DNA from: Roseibium alexandrii DFL-11
Lineage (GTDB): Bacteria; Pseudomonadota; Alphaproteobacteria; Rhizobiales; Stappiaceae
Length of the DNA stretch: 64,000 bases
Direction: 5' to 3'
NCBI RefSeq assembly: GCF_000158095.2
Contig: NZ_CM011002.1
Span: 3,443,203 to 3,507,202 of the forward strand
The translations under genes and the position numbers were made by a program. The notes beneath the pieces are model-generated. The model was not told where the DNA came from, did no database searches, and worked only from the letters and a program-made list of their open reading frames with translations. This document shows, in pieces, positions 48,389 through 58,727 of this stretch (its first letter is position 1; each line of letters opens with the position of its first letter).

Positions 48389-49062
48389 TGTCGTTCAATC
48401 CTTCCCTTCGTCTGCGGCGTCGCATCCGGCGGCCGCAAATACAATGGGGAGGGAGACGCCCCTCGCGGATCCGTTATGAGACCCAGCTCGGCAACGGCCC
48501 GTATTCCCGGATACCCACACCTGGAAATCACGCAGGTGTTTTCCGCTCCCACTGCATCGGCAACACGGTCTGCCGCCGAACCGGCAAATCTTATGTCCTC
48601 AGGCAGTGTCATTGCAAGATCTGACAGGGTATGAACACCAGCAAAGTCCAGTGGTTCGCCATCGTGAGAAAAGAGCTGACAATAGACCTCGTCACCTTTT
48701 CCGGTGAGAGCAACGAGGATTGGGGAACCATTGTCGCCGGGTGCACAGGACCGTGCGATCGCCGCCAATGTGGTGACACCGACAACCGGCTTTTCCAGAA
48801 CCAGACCGAACCCGCGGGCTACGGCCAACCCGACACGAAGACCGGTGAAACTGCCCGGTCCGACGGTTACGGCGACCCGGTCGAGATCGGAAAAGGCTGT
48901 CGAACTCTCGGCCATCACGGTTCCGATCATATCCATGAGCTTTTCCGCGTGGCCGCGGCCGATTTCCTCGCCACAGGTTTCGAAACACGCTGAGGCGGTG
49001 CCATCGTCAAGAACGGCGGCAGCGCAATTGGCCAGTGCTGTATCGATTGCCAGAACACGCAT
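48385..49062 (-). CDS. tsaB: tRNA threonylcarbamoyladenosine biosynthesis protein TsaB
   Basis: 225 residues. MRVLAIDTALANCAAAVLDDG and VAVTVGPGSFTGLRVGLAVARGFGLVLEKPVVGVTTLAAIA are diagnostic of the TsaB half of the TsaD/TsaB pair. It takes part in t6A37 tRNA modification. It is coupled to rimI by a four-base overlap. Confidence 0.96.
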   Translation of the reverse strand: MRVLAIDTALANCAAAVLDDGTASACFETCGEEIGRGHAEKLMDMIGTVMAESSTAFSDLDRVAVTVGPGSFTGLRVGLAVARGFGLVLEKPVVGVTTLAAIARSCAPGDNGSPILVALTGKGDEVYCQLFSHDGEPLDFAGVHTLSDLAMTLPEDIRFAGSAADRVADAVGAENTCVISRCGYPGIRAVAELGLITDPRGASPSPLYLRPPDATPQTKGRIERQ

Positions 49063-49163
49063 GATAACTTGCCACTACCCCGGCCGCTTCGCAGAGTCGA
49101 GCCGGGCTTTGGATCTAGGTCCAATTGGGGGCTTGAAACCCACAGAGAAATACCAGCGGGAAT

Positions 49164-49190
49164 AAAAAGGCCCGGCAGACATGCCGGGCC
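49164..49190 (-). terminator. Rho-independent terminator of nfuA
   Basis: Minus strand: GGCCCGGCA and TGCCGGGCC pair perfectly around a 4-base loop (49169-49190), followed by five T. It lies 25 bases after the nfuA stop. Confidence 0.92.
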
Positions 49191-49214
49191 ATCGAGACAA
49201 AGCGGAACTTCGCT

Positions 49215-49772
49215 TTAGATTGGACGCACTTCCTCAACTTCCGGCACAAAGTGGCGCAGAAGATTCTGGATGCCGTGCTGAAGCGTTGCGGTCGAAGACG
49301 GGCATCCGGCACAGGCACCGCGCATGGAAAGGTAGACGATCCCTTCCTTGAAACCCTTGAAAGTGATGTCGCCGCCATCTTGTGCGACAGCAGGACGCAC
49401 GCGGGTTTCCAAAAGCTCTTTGATGGTCGCGACAGTTTCCTGATCGCCTTCCTCAAAGAACTCGCCTTCTTCGATGTCTTCGCTTTCACCCGCATTCATG
49501 ACCGGCTGCCCGGACATGAACTGCTCCATGATGACGCCGAGAATTGCCGGCTTCATGTGCTGCCAGTCCGTGTCATCCTTGGTTACAGTCACAAAATCAT
49601 GGCCAAAGAAAACGGCTGCGACGCCCGGCACATCAAAAAGCTTCTCCGCAAGCGGCGATGCGCCGGCATCAGCCTTGGACCGGAAATCATATGTTCCTTC
49701 CGGCAGGACAACCCGTCCTGGAAGGAACTTGAGGGTTGCCGGGTTCGGTGTGGCTTCGGTTTGAATGAACAT
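49215..49772 (-). CDS. nfuA: NifU-like Fe-S carrier protein (NfuA type)
   Basis: 185 residues. The Nfu N-terminal domain (MFIQTEATPNPATLKFLPGR) is followed by a NifU C-terminal domain with CAGCPSS, the CxxC for a bridged 4Fe-4S cluster. RVRPAVAQDGGDITFKGF precedes it. It delivers Fe-S clusters to apo-proteins such as MiaB. It is a single-gene unit with its own terminator. Confidence 0.95.
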   Translation of the reverse strand: MFIQTEATPNPATLKFLPGRVVLPEGTYDFRSKADAGASPLAEKLFDVPGVAAVFFGHDFVTVTKDDTDWQHMKPAILGVIMEQFMSGQPVMNAGESEDIEEGEFFEEGDQETVATIKELLETRVRPAVAQDGGDITFKGFKEGIVYLSMRGACAGCPSSTATLQHGIQNLLRHFVPEVEEVRPI

Positions 49773-49966
49773 GTTTTCCGTCCTTGCGCTGTCCGCGCTG
49801 TGTCACCTGTGCGCCCAATTTGGCAAACGTGCTTGCGGCCTCTTCATCATCGCAAAACACCGATAGGATCTTCTAACCGATCCAGCTTCAGTTTGGAACC
49901 GTTAAAAACTAGATAGGTTTTTACCGCTGGAGATCAAGCGCCTCAGGCGTCTTTCCTCACAGCAGG

Positions 49967-50461
49967 TCAGGCTAGCGCGGCGATGGAATCATCATCCAGA
50001 TTGCCCGGAACGATGGTCACAGGGATCGGAAAGGTTCCTGCGGATTTTCCAGCGATCGAGGAAACCAACGGCCCCGGTCCGTCCGCATTGGTGCTTGCTG
50101 CCAAAACGAGGATGGCGATATCGGCATCAGCTTCAATCAACTCGAGGATTTCCTCACTCATGGTGCCTTCTCGGATAACCGTCTCCGGTTCCGTGCGGGC
50201 GACTGAGCGAACCCGTTGCGCTGCTTTTGCCAGCGTGGCTTCTGCCTCCTGGTGCGCTTCGGCACGCATAATGTCCTCAACACCCAGCCAATGCTGAAAA
50301 TCCCCGCGTGCGATGATGAACAGCAATGTGACCACGCCGCTGGTGCGCGCTGCCCGCTTGGCTGCATAGACAATTGCGCGATCACATTCCGGCGTGTCGT
50401 CGACCACCACCAGAAACTTCCGGCGGTGACCCTCTTCGTTACTTTTTCGAATTGCTACCAT
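49967..50461 (-). CDS. Universal stress protein family
   Basis: 164 residues. FLVVVDDTPECDRAIVYAAKRAARTSGVVTLLFII is the UspA start. The end, GPLVSSIAGKSAGTFPIPVTIVPG, lacks a canonical GxxGx9GS ATP site, so it may be a non-ATP-binding type. It lies downstream of hslU on the same strand, in a stress-gene neighbourhood. Confidence 0.88.
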   Translation of the reverse strand: MVAIRKSNEEGHRRKFLVVVDDTPECDRAIVYAAKRAARTSGVVTLLFIIARGDFQHWLGVEDIMRAEAHQEAEATLAKAAQRVRSVARTEPETVIREGTMSEEILELIEADADIAILVLAASTNADGPGPLVSSIAGKSAGTFPIPVTIVPGNLDDDSIAALA

Positions 50462-50530
50462 GACCGCATGCTGCCATCGGTCCCGGCAAGCCGCAAGCGG
50501 CGAATTTGCAGCCTGCGGTACCGGTCCAAA

Positions 50531-51835
50531 TTACAGAATAAACTTCGACAGATCGACGTTCTTCGCCAGATCGCCAATGTTATCGTGAACGAACTCTGCC
50601 GTAATTTCGACCTCTTCCCCGGACCGGTCTGGTGCCGTGAAGGAGATTTCATCCAGAATGCGTTCCATGACGGTCTGCAAACGCCGCGCACCGATGTTTT
50701 CAACCGATCCGTTCAGATCCACGGCCACCGAAGCGATTTCCTCAATGGAATCTTCGGTGAATGACAGTTTCAGACCCTCAGTTTCCATCAAGGCAACATA
50801 CTGCTTGATCAGGCTCGCCTCAGGCTCTGTCAGGATCGCCCGGAAGTCTTCCTTGGTTAGTGCCCGCAGCTCAACCCGAATCGGCAAGCGACCCTGCAAT
50901 TCCGGTAAAAGATCCGAGGGCTTCGCAACATGGAACGCGCCAGACGCGATGAACAGAATATGGTCGGTGCGAACCGGGCCATGTTTGGTCGACACGACCG
51001 TGCCCTCGATCAGCGGCAGGAGATCGCGTTGAACACCCTCTCGCGAGACATCACCGCCGGCGCGGCCTTCCCGGGCGCAGATCTTGTCGATCTCATCGAG
51101 AAAAACGATGCCCGAATTCTCTACTAGCGAGATCGCTTCCTCGACGATCTTGTCTTCATCCAGAAGCTTGTCGGATTCCGCGTTCACCAAGAGCTGATGG
51201 GAATCGCGCACATTTATACGCTTCGTCTTCGTCTGCCCGCCAAACGCCTTGCCGAGCAGATCCGAAACATTCATCACACCGACGCTCGCACCCGGCATGC
51301 CCGGTAAGTCAAAGCTTGGCATTTGTGCCTGTGCCGGCACTTCCACCTCAATTTCCTTGTCGTCCATATCGCCGTCGCGGAGCTTGGTGCGGAAGCTTTC
51401 CCGGGTGGCCGGGCTGGCGTTAGCTCCAACAAGCGCATCCAGAACACGCTCTTCTGCCAAGACGTGGGCCTTGGCTTTCACAGATTCTCGTTTTTCCTCG
51501 CGCACAAGCGAGATACCTGCCTCCACAAGGTCACGGACGATCTGCTCAACGTCCCGGCCCACATAGCCGACTTCGGTGAACTTGGTGGCCTCAACCTTGG
51601 TAAAGGGAGCCCGCGCCAGTTTCGCCAGACGCCGGGAGATCTCGGTTTTGCCGACACCGGTCGGGCCGATCATGAGAATGTTCTTTGGCAGAACCTCCTC
51701 GCGCATCTGGCCCTCAAGCTGCTGGCGGCGCCAGCGGTTGCGCAAGGCAATGGCCACCGCACGTTTGGCATCCTTCTGGCCAACGATGTAGCGGTCGAGT
51801 TCAGATACAATTTCACGCGGAGAAAAGTCAGTCAT
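50531..51835 (-). CDS. hslU: ATP-dependent protease ATPase subunit HslU
   Basis: 434 residues. [34 protein letters not shown] begins it. Walker A is [16 protein letters not shown], the pore loop [14 protein letters not shown] and Walker [14 protein letters not shown]. It ends with the conserved tail DLSKFIL, which docks into HslV. It unfolds substrates for HslV. A DUF2157 gene lies between it and hslV, so the subunits are not directly adjacent. Confidence 0.97.
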   Translation of the reverse strand: MTDFSPREIVSELDRYIVGQKDAKRAVAIALRNRWRRQQLEGQMREEVLPKNILMIGPTGVGKTEISRRLAKLARAPFTKVEATKFTEVGYVGRDVEQIVRDLVEAGISLVREEKRESVKAKAHVLAEERVLDALVGANASPATRESFRTKLRDGDMDDKEIEVEVPAQAQMPSFDLPGMPGASVGVMNVSDLLGKAFGGQTKTKRINVRDSHQLLVNAESDKLLDEDKIVEEAISLVENSGIVFLDEIDKICAREGRAGGDVSREGVQRDLLPLIEGTVVSTKHGPVRTDHILFIASGAFHVAKPSDLLPELQGRLPIRVELRALTKEDFRAILTEPEASLIKQYVALMETEGLKLSFTEDSIEEIASVAVDLNGSVENIGARRLQTVMERILDEISFTAPDRSGEEVEITAEFVHDNIGDLAKNVDLSKFIL

Positions 51836-51876
51836 TCAGGTGTTTCACTCGCACAGAAGTAGATGATCATTGCCGG

Positions 51877-53055
51877 TTATGTGGTCGCAGGAAGGTAGCG
51901 CAGCAAGGGTTGACCTGAAAAGGGTGCCAAAAGCACCCTCCGCAACAGGCTCCAGCCGGAGCCAATAAGCAGGATAAAACCACCCAGCAACAACAGCGTT
52001 ACGGCAAAGGCAGCCTCTTCCGAAACATTGGCTTCAAGGATCAGATACCCGATTGCAAAACCAAGGTAGCTCATCGCGGAGACCAGAAGGGCGCGCCGGT
52101 CAACAATCAGCGCTACGATTGCCAGAATCACAAACAGCGCAATGACGGCAACCGAGTAGCCGACCGAACCTTGACCAGAGAAGCTGGCGACCAAGGCAAG
52201 GATTGAATGCACGATAAACGGTGCGGCCATCAGATGAAGCCAAAAAGCCTTGTCGGAATTCAGCGTGACGCGGGCTGGATCCTTGATATCAAAGCTCATC
52301 GCCAGACCAAAAGTAACCAGCCCAAGAGCCAGAAAGAAGCCCACATGATAGCGGTCGATCAGCCCGGGGGCCGCCATTTCGATAAGCACAGCCACGATGA
52401 AAAGACACCCGCCGGTGATCCCTGCAATGCCAACCGGAACCTTGAAACGCAGGTAGAACAGCACCGCGCCTGCAAGGGCAACCAACGAGGTTGGGATTAC
52501 CAGCCAGGTTTCATAGTTTTGCCGCCAGCCGCCGAGACTGAGACCCGTCAGATCCTGGTCAACAACCAGACCGAAACAGGCCATGAAGAAAAACGGTGTG
52601 AATGCAAGGCTGAGCAGGAAAGACGGCAGAGCCAATCGCATGCGGCGGGAGAAAACTTCCGCCAGTCCCCAAATGGACACAGCGCCAACGGCGGAGATTG
52701 CCCAAGCCGGCAACAGGTGCTGCAAACCATAAATCAGCCCGACCATCAGTATCCCGATTCCAAGACTGATAAAAATGTCATGGAAGCCACGCACGAACCG
52801 CACTTCTTCAATGTCCGCGTGCGGCAATGTTTCAGCCAATGGACCTGTAACGCCACGGCGGGTCCAGAAATCGGTGAGCCGCTCAGCCTGATCTTCGGTC
52901 AAAATGCCCTCGGAGACAGCGGCCGCCAAACGCGCTGAATCCAGCGGGCTCTCTTTGTTGTTCAATTTTTGGCTCGCTTCGCTCAAGGAACCCTCCGTCC
53001 TGCATGCAAAGAATTCAGTTTGTTCGAATTTCTCAGACTTTCGTCGGCCGTTCAT
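51877..53055 (-). CDS. DUF2157 multi-pass membrane protein
   Basis: 392 residues. The soluble N-terminus contains LAAAVSEGILTEDQAERLTDFW, the DUF2157 N-terminal helix pattern. About ten hydrophobic segments follow. No catalytic motif is seen. It lies 41 bases upstream of hslU and about 100 bases downstream of hslV. Its function is unknown. A functional link to the protease is suggested only by position. Confidence 0.75.
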   Translation of the reverse strand: MNGRRKSEKFEQTEFFACRTEGSLSEASQKLNNKESPLDSARLAAAVSEGILTEDQAERLTDFWTRRGVTGPLAETLPHADIEEVRFVRGFHDIFISLGIGILMVGLIYGLQHLLPAWAISAVGAVSIWGLAEVFSRRMRLALPSFLLSLAFTPFFFMACFGLVVDQDLTGLSLGGWRQNYETWLVIPTSLVALAGAVLFYLRFKVPVGIAGITGGCLFIVAVLIEMAAPGLIDRYHVGFFLALGLVTFGLAMSFDIKDPARVTLNSDKAFWLHLMAAPFIVHSILALVASFSGQGSVGYSVAVIALFVILAIVALIVDRRALLVSAMSYLGFAIGYLILEANVSEEAAFAVTLLLLGGFILLIGSGWSLLRRVLLAPFSGQPLLRYLPATT

Positions 53056-53154
53056 TCAGCCAACACGAAAGCACTGCAATCAGTCTTTCGATTTCACCTG
53101 ATTGCTTGTGCCATGCATTGATCTGGATCGTATAGGGGGACGTGAAACACCAGC

Positions 53155-53715
53155 CTATTCGGCGGTTTCGAGGACTTCCACCGTGATGCTTTCGTTGGTG
53201 TAGACGCAGATTTCAGCGGCCACCGCCATCGCCTTGCGGGCGATCGTCTCCGCGTCGAAATCTGTTTCCGCCAAGGCACGTCCAGCTGCAAGCGCGTAGT
53301 TGCCACCAGAACCGATCCCCATGATCCCGCCTTCCGGCTCCAGGACGTCGCCTGTCCCGGTCAGAACAAGAGACGTATTCTTGTCTGCAACCAGCATCAT
53401 GGCTTCCAGTTTGCGCAGGTACCGGTCTGTCCGCCAATCCTTGGCCAGTTCGACACAGGCCCGCATCAGCTGGCCCGGATACTGTTCAAGCTTGGATTCC
53501 AAACGCTCAAACAAGGTGAAGGCATCGGCCGTTGCCCCTGCAAATCCGGCAATCACTTCGCCTTTTGCAAGGGGGCGGACCTTGCGGGCCGTGTGCTTGA
53601 TAACAGTTTGTCCCAGCGATACCTGACCATCGCCCGCGATAACCACTTTGCCGCCCTTGCGGACCATCATGATGGTGGTGCCGTGCCAAACAGCCGGCTC
53701 ACGCGATTCGCTCAT
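53155..53715 (-). CDS. hslV: ATP-dependent protease peptidase subunit HslV
   Basis: 186 residues. The propeptide [12 protein letters not shown] is followed by the catalytic Thr in [59 protein letters not shown] is the proteasome-like core. It is the peptidase ring partnered by HslU. A possible heat-shock promoter lies upstream. Confidence 0.97.
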   Translation of the reverse strand: MSESREPAVWHGTTIMMVRKGGKVVIAGDGQVSLGQTVIKHTARKVRPLAKGEVIAGFAGATADAFTLFERLESKLEQYPGQLMRACVELAKDWRTDRYLRKLEAMMLVADKNTSLVLTGTGDVLEPEGGIMGIGSGGNYALAAGRALAETDFDAETIARKAMAVAAEICVYTNESITVEVLETAE

Positions 53716-53746
53716 CTAACCCTCATAACGTCTTTGGTGCGGCGCT

Positions 53747-53777
53747 GTATGTAAGCATCCTGCCACAGTTTGAAAAG
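53747..53777 (-). promoter_or_regulatory. Candidate RpoH-type promoter of hslV (weak)
   Basis: Minus strand: CTTT (53777-53774) and CTTACATAC (53755-53747) are separated by 18 bases. This resembles the alphaproteobacterial heat-shock layout CTTG-N17/18-CYTATNTNNG but mismatches at several positions. The spacing matches that of the stronger dnaK candidate. Confidence 0.35.
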
Positions 53778-53813
53778 CAACCAGAGCGAGGAGACTGGAT
53801 TCACTCGCCGATT

Positions 53814-54389
53814 TCAGTGGGATAGCTCTATCAGGGTCGCACGCAAAAGTGCATCGATCATCTTATCGAGATTGGCGGATGCCCGCTCATCCGTTAGATC
53901 CCCGCGCTCATTGAAAGCCGCACTTGCCTTTGCGACGGAAACCATCTGCGGCAACACCATCGCGCCCAGCCCCACTTCGAGGATCGTTCGCATGCCGATC
54001 AGGCCGCGCATGCCTCCAAAGCCGCCAGGCGACGCAGCGCCCAAGGCAAAAACCTTGCCGCGATAGGCATCCCCCGGCCCTTTGACCCGACTGATCCAAT
54101 CGAGCGCGTTTTTTAGCAGCGGCGTGATACCCGCGTTATACTCCGGGCAAGCGATGAAAATGCCGTCGTGGTCAGCGAACAGTGTCTTGAGTTTTTCCGC
54201 GTTGTCCGGAACTCCATCTGCCTCTTCAAGATCCCCGTCATAGATTGGAAGCAAGTAGTCTTTCAACGAGATACGCGTCACCTTCGCATCCAGGATCGCC
54301 AGTTTTTTCGCAGCAAGAGCCGCAAGCTGGCTGTTGTAGGATCCAGCGCGTGCAGAACCGGACAAAACGAGTATTTTTGGGTTTCGCAT
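53814..54389 (-). CDS. NADPH-dependent FMN reductase family protein
   Basis: 191 residues from MRNPKILVLSGSARAGSYNSQLAALAAKKL, the flavodoxin-like FMN-binding start (GSxRxxSxNxxLA). FIACPEYNAGITPLLKNALDWISR is the second conserved segment. Members reduce FMN, quinones or azo dyes with NAD(P)H. The physiological substrate is unknown. It is downstream of pmtA on the opposite side of hslV. Confidence 0.88.
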   Translation of the reverse strand: MRNPKILVLSGSARAGSYNSQLAALAAKKLAILDAKVTRISLKDYLLPIYDGDLEEADGVPDNAEKLKTLFADHDGIFIACPEYNAGITPLLKNALDWISRVKGPGDAYRGKVFALGAASPGGFGGMRGLIGMRTILEVGLGAMVLPQMVSVAKASAAFNERGDLTDERASANLDKMIDALLRATLIELSH

Positions 54390-54439
54390 GAAGCCCCCTC
54401 CAAAAACGTTCAACCTGCTAGGGAAGCTTTAAGCTACGG

Positions 54440-55099
54440 TCAGTTCGCCTTGCGGTAAACCCAAACGCGGGCCGGAGGCAAGTTCTTCCAGATCCATTCC
54501 GAACTGTAGACCGAAACACTCCGGGTGAGTGGCTTCACAGGTGCTGCCAGACCGTAGGAAAACTGGATCAGCGGCGCTCCTGGCTTTAAAAGCTGTAGAG
54601 CTTCTTCCAGAAACGCACGACGGCAAATCTCTGGCCGATTCAGCAACGGCAAAGACGATACGATGCCATCCAGTATAAGATCGTCCTCTGCAGCCCCGTG
54701 CAAAAACCCACCAGGTTTGGAAAGGGTTTGCCTCAAGGCATAGGCGTCACCTTGCAGGACGGGCAAACCTGGATACCGCCCACCAAGGTGTTCACAAAAG
54801 TCCGTGCTGTACTCAATGAGGTTCAAATCGCGGTTCAAAAACCCAGCATCAAAAAGTGCTTTTGTCACCACGCCAGTCCCCGGCCCCAGCTCAACGACCT
54901 TTGAGTGCGGCCGCAGGATCAAGAAAGAGACCATTTTCGAAGCAAGTTCGGGTCCGGAGGGCGCAACAGCTCCCGTACGAAGCGGATTTTGCGCCCAGGA
55001 CCGGATGAATTTTACCTCGTCCAGGACCTTCATACGGACCGCATCCGCTTTTTCAAGTTTGTCCCGAATGGCTTCCCGCTTGATCCCGATCCGCTTCAA
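54440..55099 (-). CDS. pmtA: Phospholipid N-methyltransferase (PmtA-like)
   Basis: 219 residues. VKFIRSWAQNPLRTGAVAPSGPELASKM is the N-terminal signature of Sinorhizobium-type PmtA. SAM motif I is VVELGPGTGVVTKALFDAG, followed by LNLIEYSTDFCEHL. It would methylate phosphatidylethanolamine toward phosphatidylcholine. It lies just downstream of dnaJ, the same arrangement known in rhizobia, which supports the call. Confidence 0.85.
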   Translation of the reverse strand: MKRIGIKREAIRDKLEKADAVRMKVLDEVKFIRSWAQNPLRTGAVAPSGPELASKMVSFLILRPHSKVVELGPGTGVVTKALFDAGFLNRDLNLIEYSTDFCEHLGGRYPGLPVLQGDAYALRQTLSKPGGFLHGAAEDDLILDGIVSSLPLLNRPEICRRAFLEEALQLLKPGAPLIQFSYGLAAPVKPLTRSVSVYSSEWIWKNLPPARVWVYRKAN

Positions 55100-55175
55100 A
55101 ATCCACCCTCACACCTGTCATGAAAATTACATATAGGCGTGTTCGGTCAGCGTTACTAGAAGCGGAGCACAGCGG

Positions 55176-56306
55176 TTATGTGCTTAAATTGTCGATGAAA
55201 TCCTTAACCTTGGAGAAAAAACCCGCAGAAGCAGGGTGGTTCTCTCCCGAGGCTTCCTGTTCGAACTCCGCAAGCAGTTCTCTCTGACGTTTGGTCAGAT
55301 TTGTCGGCGTTTCCACAGTGACCTGGATGTACATGTCGCCATGCTGGCTCGAGCGCATGATCGGCATCCCCTTGCCCCGAAGACGGAACTGTTTTCCAGT
55401 CTGGGTCCCTTCCGGCACCTTCACACGGCTTGTTGCACCATCGACTGTTGGAACGTCGAACTGACCCCCGAGTGTCGCGGTCGACATGGAGATCGGCACC
55501 CGGCAATAAAGGTCTGCGCCGTCGCGCTGGAATAGGTCATGCAGACGGATCGACAGGAAAATGTATAGGTCGCCGGATGGGCCACCGCGCGCACCTGCTT
55601 CGCCCTCACCTGCAAGACGGATACGTGTGCCGTCTTCAATGCCGGCCGGGATATTGACGGACAAGGTCCGTTCCTGGGTCTTCCGGCCCGACCCGCCACA
55701 TCCGGTACATGGATCGGAAATTACTTGGCCCTTGCCCTGACAGCTTGGGCACGTGCGCTCCAGCGTAAAGAAGCCCTGCGCCGCACGAACCCGGCCAGCA
55801 CCGCCACATGTGCGGCACGTTGTCGGACTTGTCCCCGGCTTCGCGCCAGACCCTGAGCATATGTCGCAGGTAATGCTTGTCGGGACTTCGATCTCGACCG
55901 TCTTGCCCGTAAACGCATCTTCAAGGGAAACATCCAAATTGTAGCGCAAGTCTGCTCCGCGCTCGCGGCCACCGGATCTGCGCCCCCCACCGCCCATTCC
56001 GAAGAATTCTTCGAAAATGTCGGACATGGTTGAAGAGAAGTCATGGGCGCCAGCGCCGCCTCCACCGCCGAAACCGCCATTTTCAAAGGCCGCATGGCCG
56101 AACCGGTCGTAAGCTGCGCGTTTCTGGCCGTCTTTCAGCGTGTCGTAGGCTTCATTGACTTCCTTGAATTTCGCTTCAGCTTCCGCATCGCCTGGATTGC
56201 GGTCTGGGTGGAACTGCATCGCCATTTTGCGGTAAGCGCTTTTCAGCGCCTTGTCGTCCGCATCACGAGCAACTCCCAGAACTTCATAGAAATCACGTTT
56301 CGACAT
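55176..56306 (-). CDS. dnaJ: Chaperone protein DnaJ
   Basis: 376 residues from [19 protein letters not shown]. The J domain has FHPDRNPGD (HPD). The G/F-rich linker is [15 protein letters not shown]. Four zinc motifs follow: [24 protein letters not shown] and CTGCGGSG. It is the DnaK co-chaperone and is about 160 bases downstream of dnaK, with a weak terminator between them. Confidence 0.98.
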   Translation of the reverse strand: MSKRDFYEVLGVARDADDKALKSAYRKMAMQFHPDRNPGDAEAEAKFKEVNEAYDTLKDGQKRAAYDRFGHAAFENGGFGGGGGAGAHDFSSTMSDIFEEFFGMGGGGRRSGGRERGADLRYNLDVSLEDAFTGKTVEIEVPTSITCDICSGSGAKPGTSPTTCRTCGGAGRVRAAQGFFTLERTCPSCQGKGQVISDPCTGCGGSGRKTQERTLSVNIPAGIEDGTRIRLAGEGEAGARGGPSGDLYIFLSIRLHDLFQRDGADLYCRVPISMSTATLGGQFDVPTVDGATSRVKVPEGTQTGKQFRLRGKGMPIMRSSQHGDMYIQVTVETPTNLTKRQRELLAEFEQEASGENHPASAGFFSKVKDFIDNLST

Positions 56307-56426
56307 CAAGATCTCTCGGTCTTGTCCTGCCGCTGGCTGCCACTATCACTGAGCGCCATCACGGCAAAGGCGCAGGGCGCATGTGCCTAAAGTCAGACAA
56401 CTGCGCAACCGGCGCCGGAAATCAAG

Positions 56427-56452
56427 CAGCCAGCCGGTGAACGGCTGGCTGC
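56427..56452 (-). terminator. Hairpin after dnaK (weak or partial terminator)
   Basis: Minus strand: CAGCCAGCCG and CGGCTGGCTG pair around a short loop. Only a mixed CTTGATTT follows, so termination may be partial and allow read-through into dnaJ. It lies just after the dnaK stop. Confidence 0.55.
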
Positions 56453-56464
56453 ACAGGTTTTAGG

Positions 56465-58387
56465 TTATGCAGACTTCTTGTCGTCGTCGTCTTTGACTTC
56501 TTCAAAATCCGCATCAACGACATCATCATCGGCTTTTTCAGCATCGGCGTCACCGCCTTCAGCATTGGCCTCGGCATCTGCCTGCGCCTGCTGATACATG
56601 GCTTCACCAAGCTTCATGGACGCCTCGGCCAGAGCCTGCGTCTTGGCCTTGATGTCTTCAAGCTCTTCGCCTGCAAGAGCGGTCTTCAGATCGCCAAGAG
56701 CGCTTTCGATCGCGGACTTGTCCTCTTCGGAAACCTTGTCGCCATAGTCAGCCAAAGACTTCTCGGTCGAATGAACAAGCGACTCGCCCTGGTTCTTCGC
56801 TTCGACAAGCTCTTTGCGCTTCTTGTCTTCGTCAGCATGCGCTTCCGCGTCTTTGACCATCTGATCGATGTCGGCGTCGGACAGACCACCAGATGCCTGA
56901 ATGCGGATCTGCTGCTCTTTGCCTGTGCCTTTATCTTTCGCGGACACGTTGACGATACCGTTCGCATCGATGTCGAAGGTAACTTCGATCTGCGGAACGC
57001 CACGCGGTGCCGGCGGCAATCCGACCAGGTCAAACTGACCAAGGACCTTGTTGTCCGCGGCCATTTCGCGCTCACCCTGGAAGACGCGGATGGTCACAGC
57101 CGTCTGATTGTCTTCAGCGGTTGAGAACACCTGGCTCTTCTTCGTCGGGATCGTCGTATTCCGGTCGATCAGTCGCGTGAAAACACCGCCAAGCGTTTCG
57201 ATACCAAGAGACAGCGGAGTAACGTCGAGCAGAAGAACGTCCTTGACGTCGCCCTGCAGAACGCCTGCCTGGATGGCAGCACCCATGGCGACTACTTCGT
57301 CCGGGTTCACACCCTTGTGCGGCTCTTTGCCAAAGAACTTGTGAACAGTTTCCTGCACCTTTGGCATACGGGTCATGCCGCCAACCAGAACCACTTCATC
57401 AATGTCACCGGCTGTTAGGCCCGCATCTTTCAATGCAGCTTCCATCGGCTTGACGGTGCGCTTGACCAGTTCTTCGACCAGCGCTTCAAATTTCGCACGG
57501 GTCAGCTTCAAGGTCAGGTGCTTCGGGCCAGACGCATCTGCTGTAATGAACGGCAGGTTGATTTCGGTCTGGGACGAGGACGACAGTTCGATTTTCGCTT
57601 TTTCAGCAGCTTCTTTCAGACGCTGCAGAGCCAGCTTGTCGTTTTTCAGGTCAATGCCCTGTTCTTTTTTGAACTCGGCAGCCAGATAATCGACCAGAAC
57701 CATGTCGAAGTCTTCACCACCAAGGAAGGTGTCGCCGTTGGTGGACTTAACTTCGAAGACCCCGTCGCCGATTTCCAGGATGGACACGTCGAAGGTACCA
57801 CCGCCAAGGTCATAAACCGCGATGGTCTTGCCGTCGTTCTTGTCGAGACCGTAAGCCAGTGCGGCAGCTGTCGGCTCGTTGATGATACGCAGGACTTCAA
57901 GACCGGCAATCTTGCCGGCGTCCTTGGTTGCCTGACGCTGAGCATCGTTGAAGTAGGCCGGAACGGTGATGACCGCCTGCTCGACCTTCTCGCCGAGATA
58001 GCTCTCAGCGGTTTCCTTCATTTTCTGCAGAATAAATGCAGAGACCTGGGACGGGGAGTACTTCTCGCCGTTGGCTTCTACCCAGGCATCGCCGTTGTCG
58101 GCCTTGACGATATCGAAGGGAACCAGCTTCTGATCTTTAGCCACGGTCGGATCATCGAACCGGCGGCCAATCAGGCGCTTGACTGCAAAAAGGGTGTTTG
58201 TCGGGTTTGTGACCGCCTGGCGTTTTGCCGGCTGGCCAACGAGACGCTCACCGTCGTCCGAGAACGCCACCATGGATGGGGTGGTGCGGGCGCCTTCTGC
58301 GTTTTCAATAACTTTGGAATCTTTGCCGTCCATGACAGCGACGCACGAGTTCGTCGTGCCGAGGTCGATACCAATGACCTTTGCCAT
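56465..58387 (-). CDS. dnaK: Chaperone protein DnaK (Hsp70)
   Basis: 640 residues from [21 protein letters not shown]. The Hsp70 signatures [16 protein letters not shown] and [17 protein letters not shown] are present. The substrate-binding domain includes [16 protein letters not shown]. The C-terminus is acidic, ending KDDDDKKSA. An upstream frame of 33 residues is rejected; GAGAGG lies before the chosen ATG. An RpoH-type promoter lies about 130 bases upstream. Confidence 0.99.
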   Translation of the reverse strand: MAKVIGIDLGTTNSCVAVMDGKDSKVIENAEGARTTPSMVAFSDDGERLVGQPAKRQAVTNPTNTLFAVKRLIGRRFDDPTVAKDQKLVPFDIVKADNGDAWVEANGEKYSPSQVSAFILQKMKETAESYLGEKVEQAVITVPAYFNDAQRQATKDAGKIAGLEVLRIINEPTAAALAYGLDKNDGKTIAVYDLGGGTFDVSILEIGDGVFEVKSTNGDTFLGGEDFDMVLVDYLAAEFKKEQGIDLKNDKLALQRLKEAAEKAKIELSSSSQTEINLPFITADASGPKHLTLKLTRAKFEALVEELVKRTVKPMEAALKDAGLTAGDIDEVVLVGGMTRMPKVQETVHKFFGKEPHKGVNPDEVVAMGAAIQAGVLQGDVKDVLLLDVTPLSLGIETLGGVFTRLIDRNTTIPTKKSQVFSTAEDNQTAVTIRVFQGEREMAADNKVLGQFDLVGLPPAPRGVPQIEVTFDIDANGIVNVSAKDKGTGKEQQIRIQASGGLSDADIDQMVKDAEAHADEDKKRKELVEAKNQGESLVHSTEKSLADYGDKVSEEDKSAIESALGDLKTALAGEELEDIKAKTQALAEASMKLGEAMYQQAQADAEANAEGGDADAEKADDDVVDADFEEVKDDDDKKSA

Positions 58388-58727
58388 TTTTGCCTCTCTT
58401 TCTAGCAAACCGGTGAGACCCTTAAAGGCGTCAAACCGGCTCCTCTTTGGGTTTCCGGGATCTTCCCGGATGCCGCGCCGGGGCAACTGCCCAGGATTTG
58501 GCGCGACGCTTGACCGCTATATAGGTGGATGAAACTTTGCCTGCAAGAGACCTTTTCACAGGCTGTTGCAGGCTTTGGGATATGTCGGCGATATTTCTTC
58601 CCAGAAGGTTACCAGCGGCACCGCGCCTGACCAGGTAATGATGTTTTTAACGGTTTCGCTTCGGAATTTGTTTAACGGCCTCGCATATCCTGCTTCTGAC
58701 CAACTTCTTGGCCTCGGAGACAGCAGT
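58388..58727. other. dnaK leader and divergent upstream region
   Basis: About 340 bases without a convincing gene between dnaK and the divergent WHxHL membrane protein. It holds the heat-shock promoter of dnaK. An open frame reaches upstream of the WHxHL gene from 58566 but overlaps the promoter and lacks a ribosome site. Confidence 0.6.
58517..58547 (-). promoter_or_regulatory. RpoH-type heat-shock promoter of dnaK
   Basis: Minus strand: CTTG (58547-58544), 18 bases, then CCTATATAG (58525-58517). This matches the alphaproteobacterial sigma-32 consensus CTTG-N17/18-CYTATNTNNG at nearly every position. Transcripts would have a leader of about 120 bases before the dnaK ATG. Confidence 0.8.
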
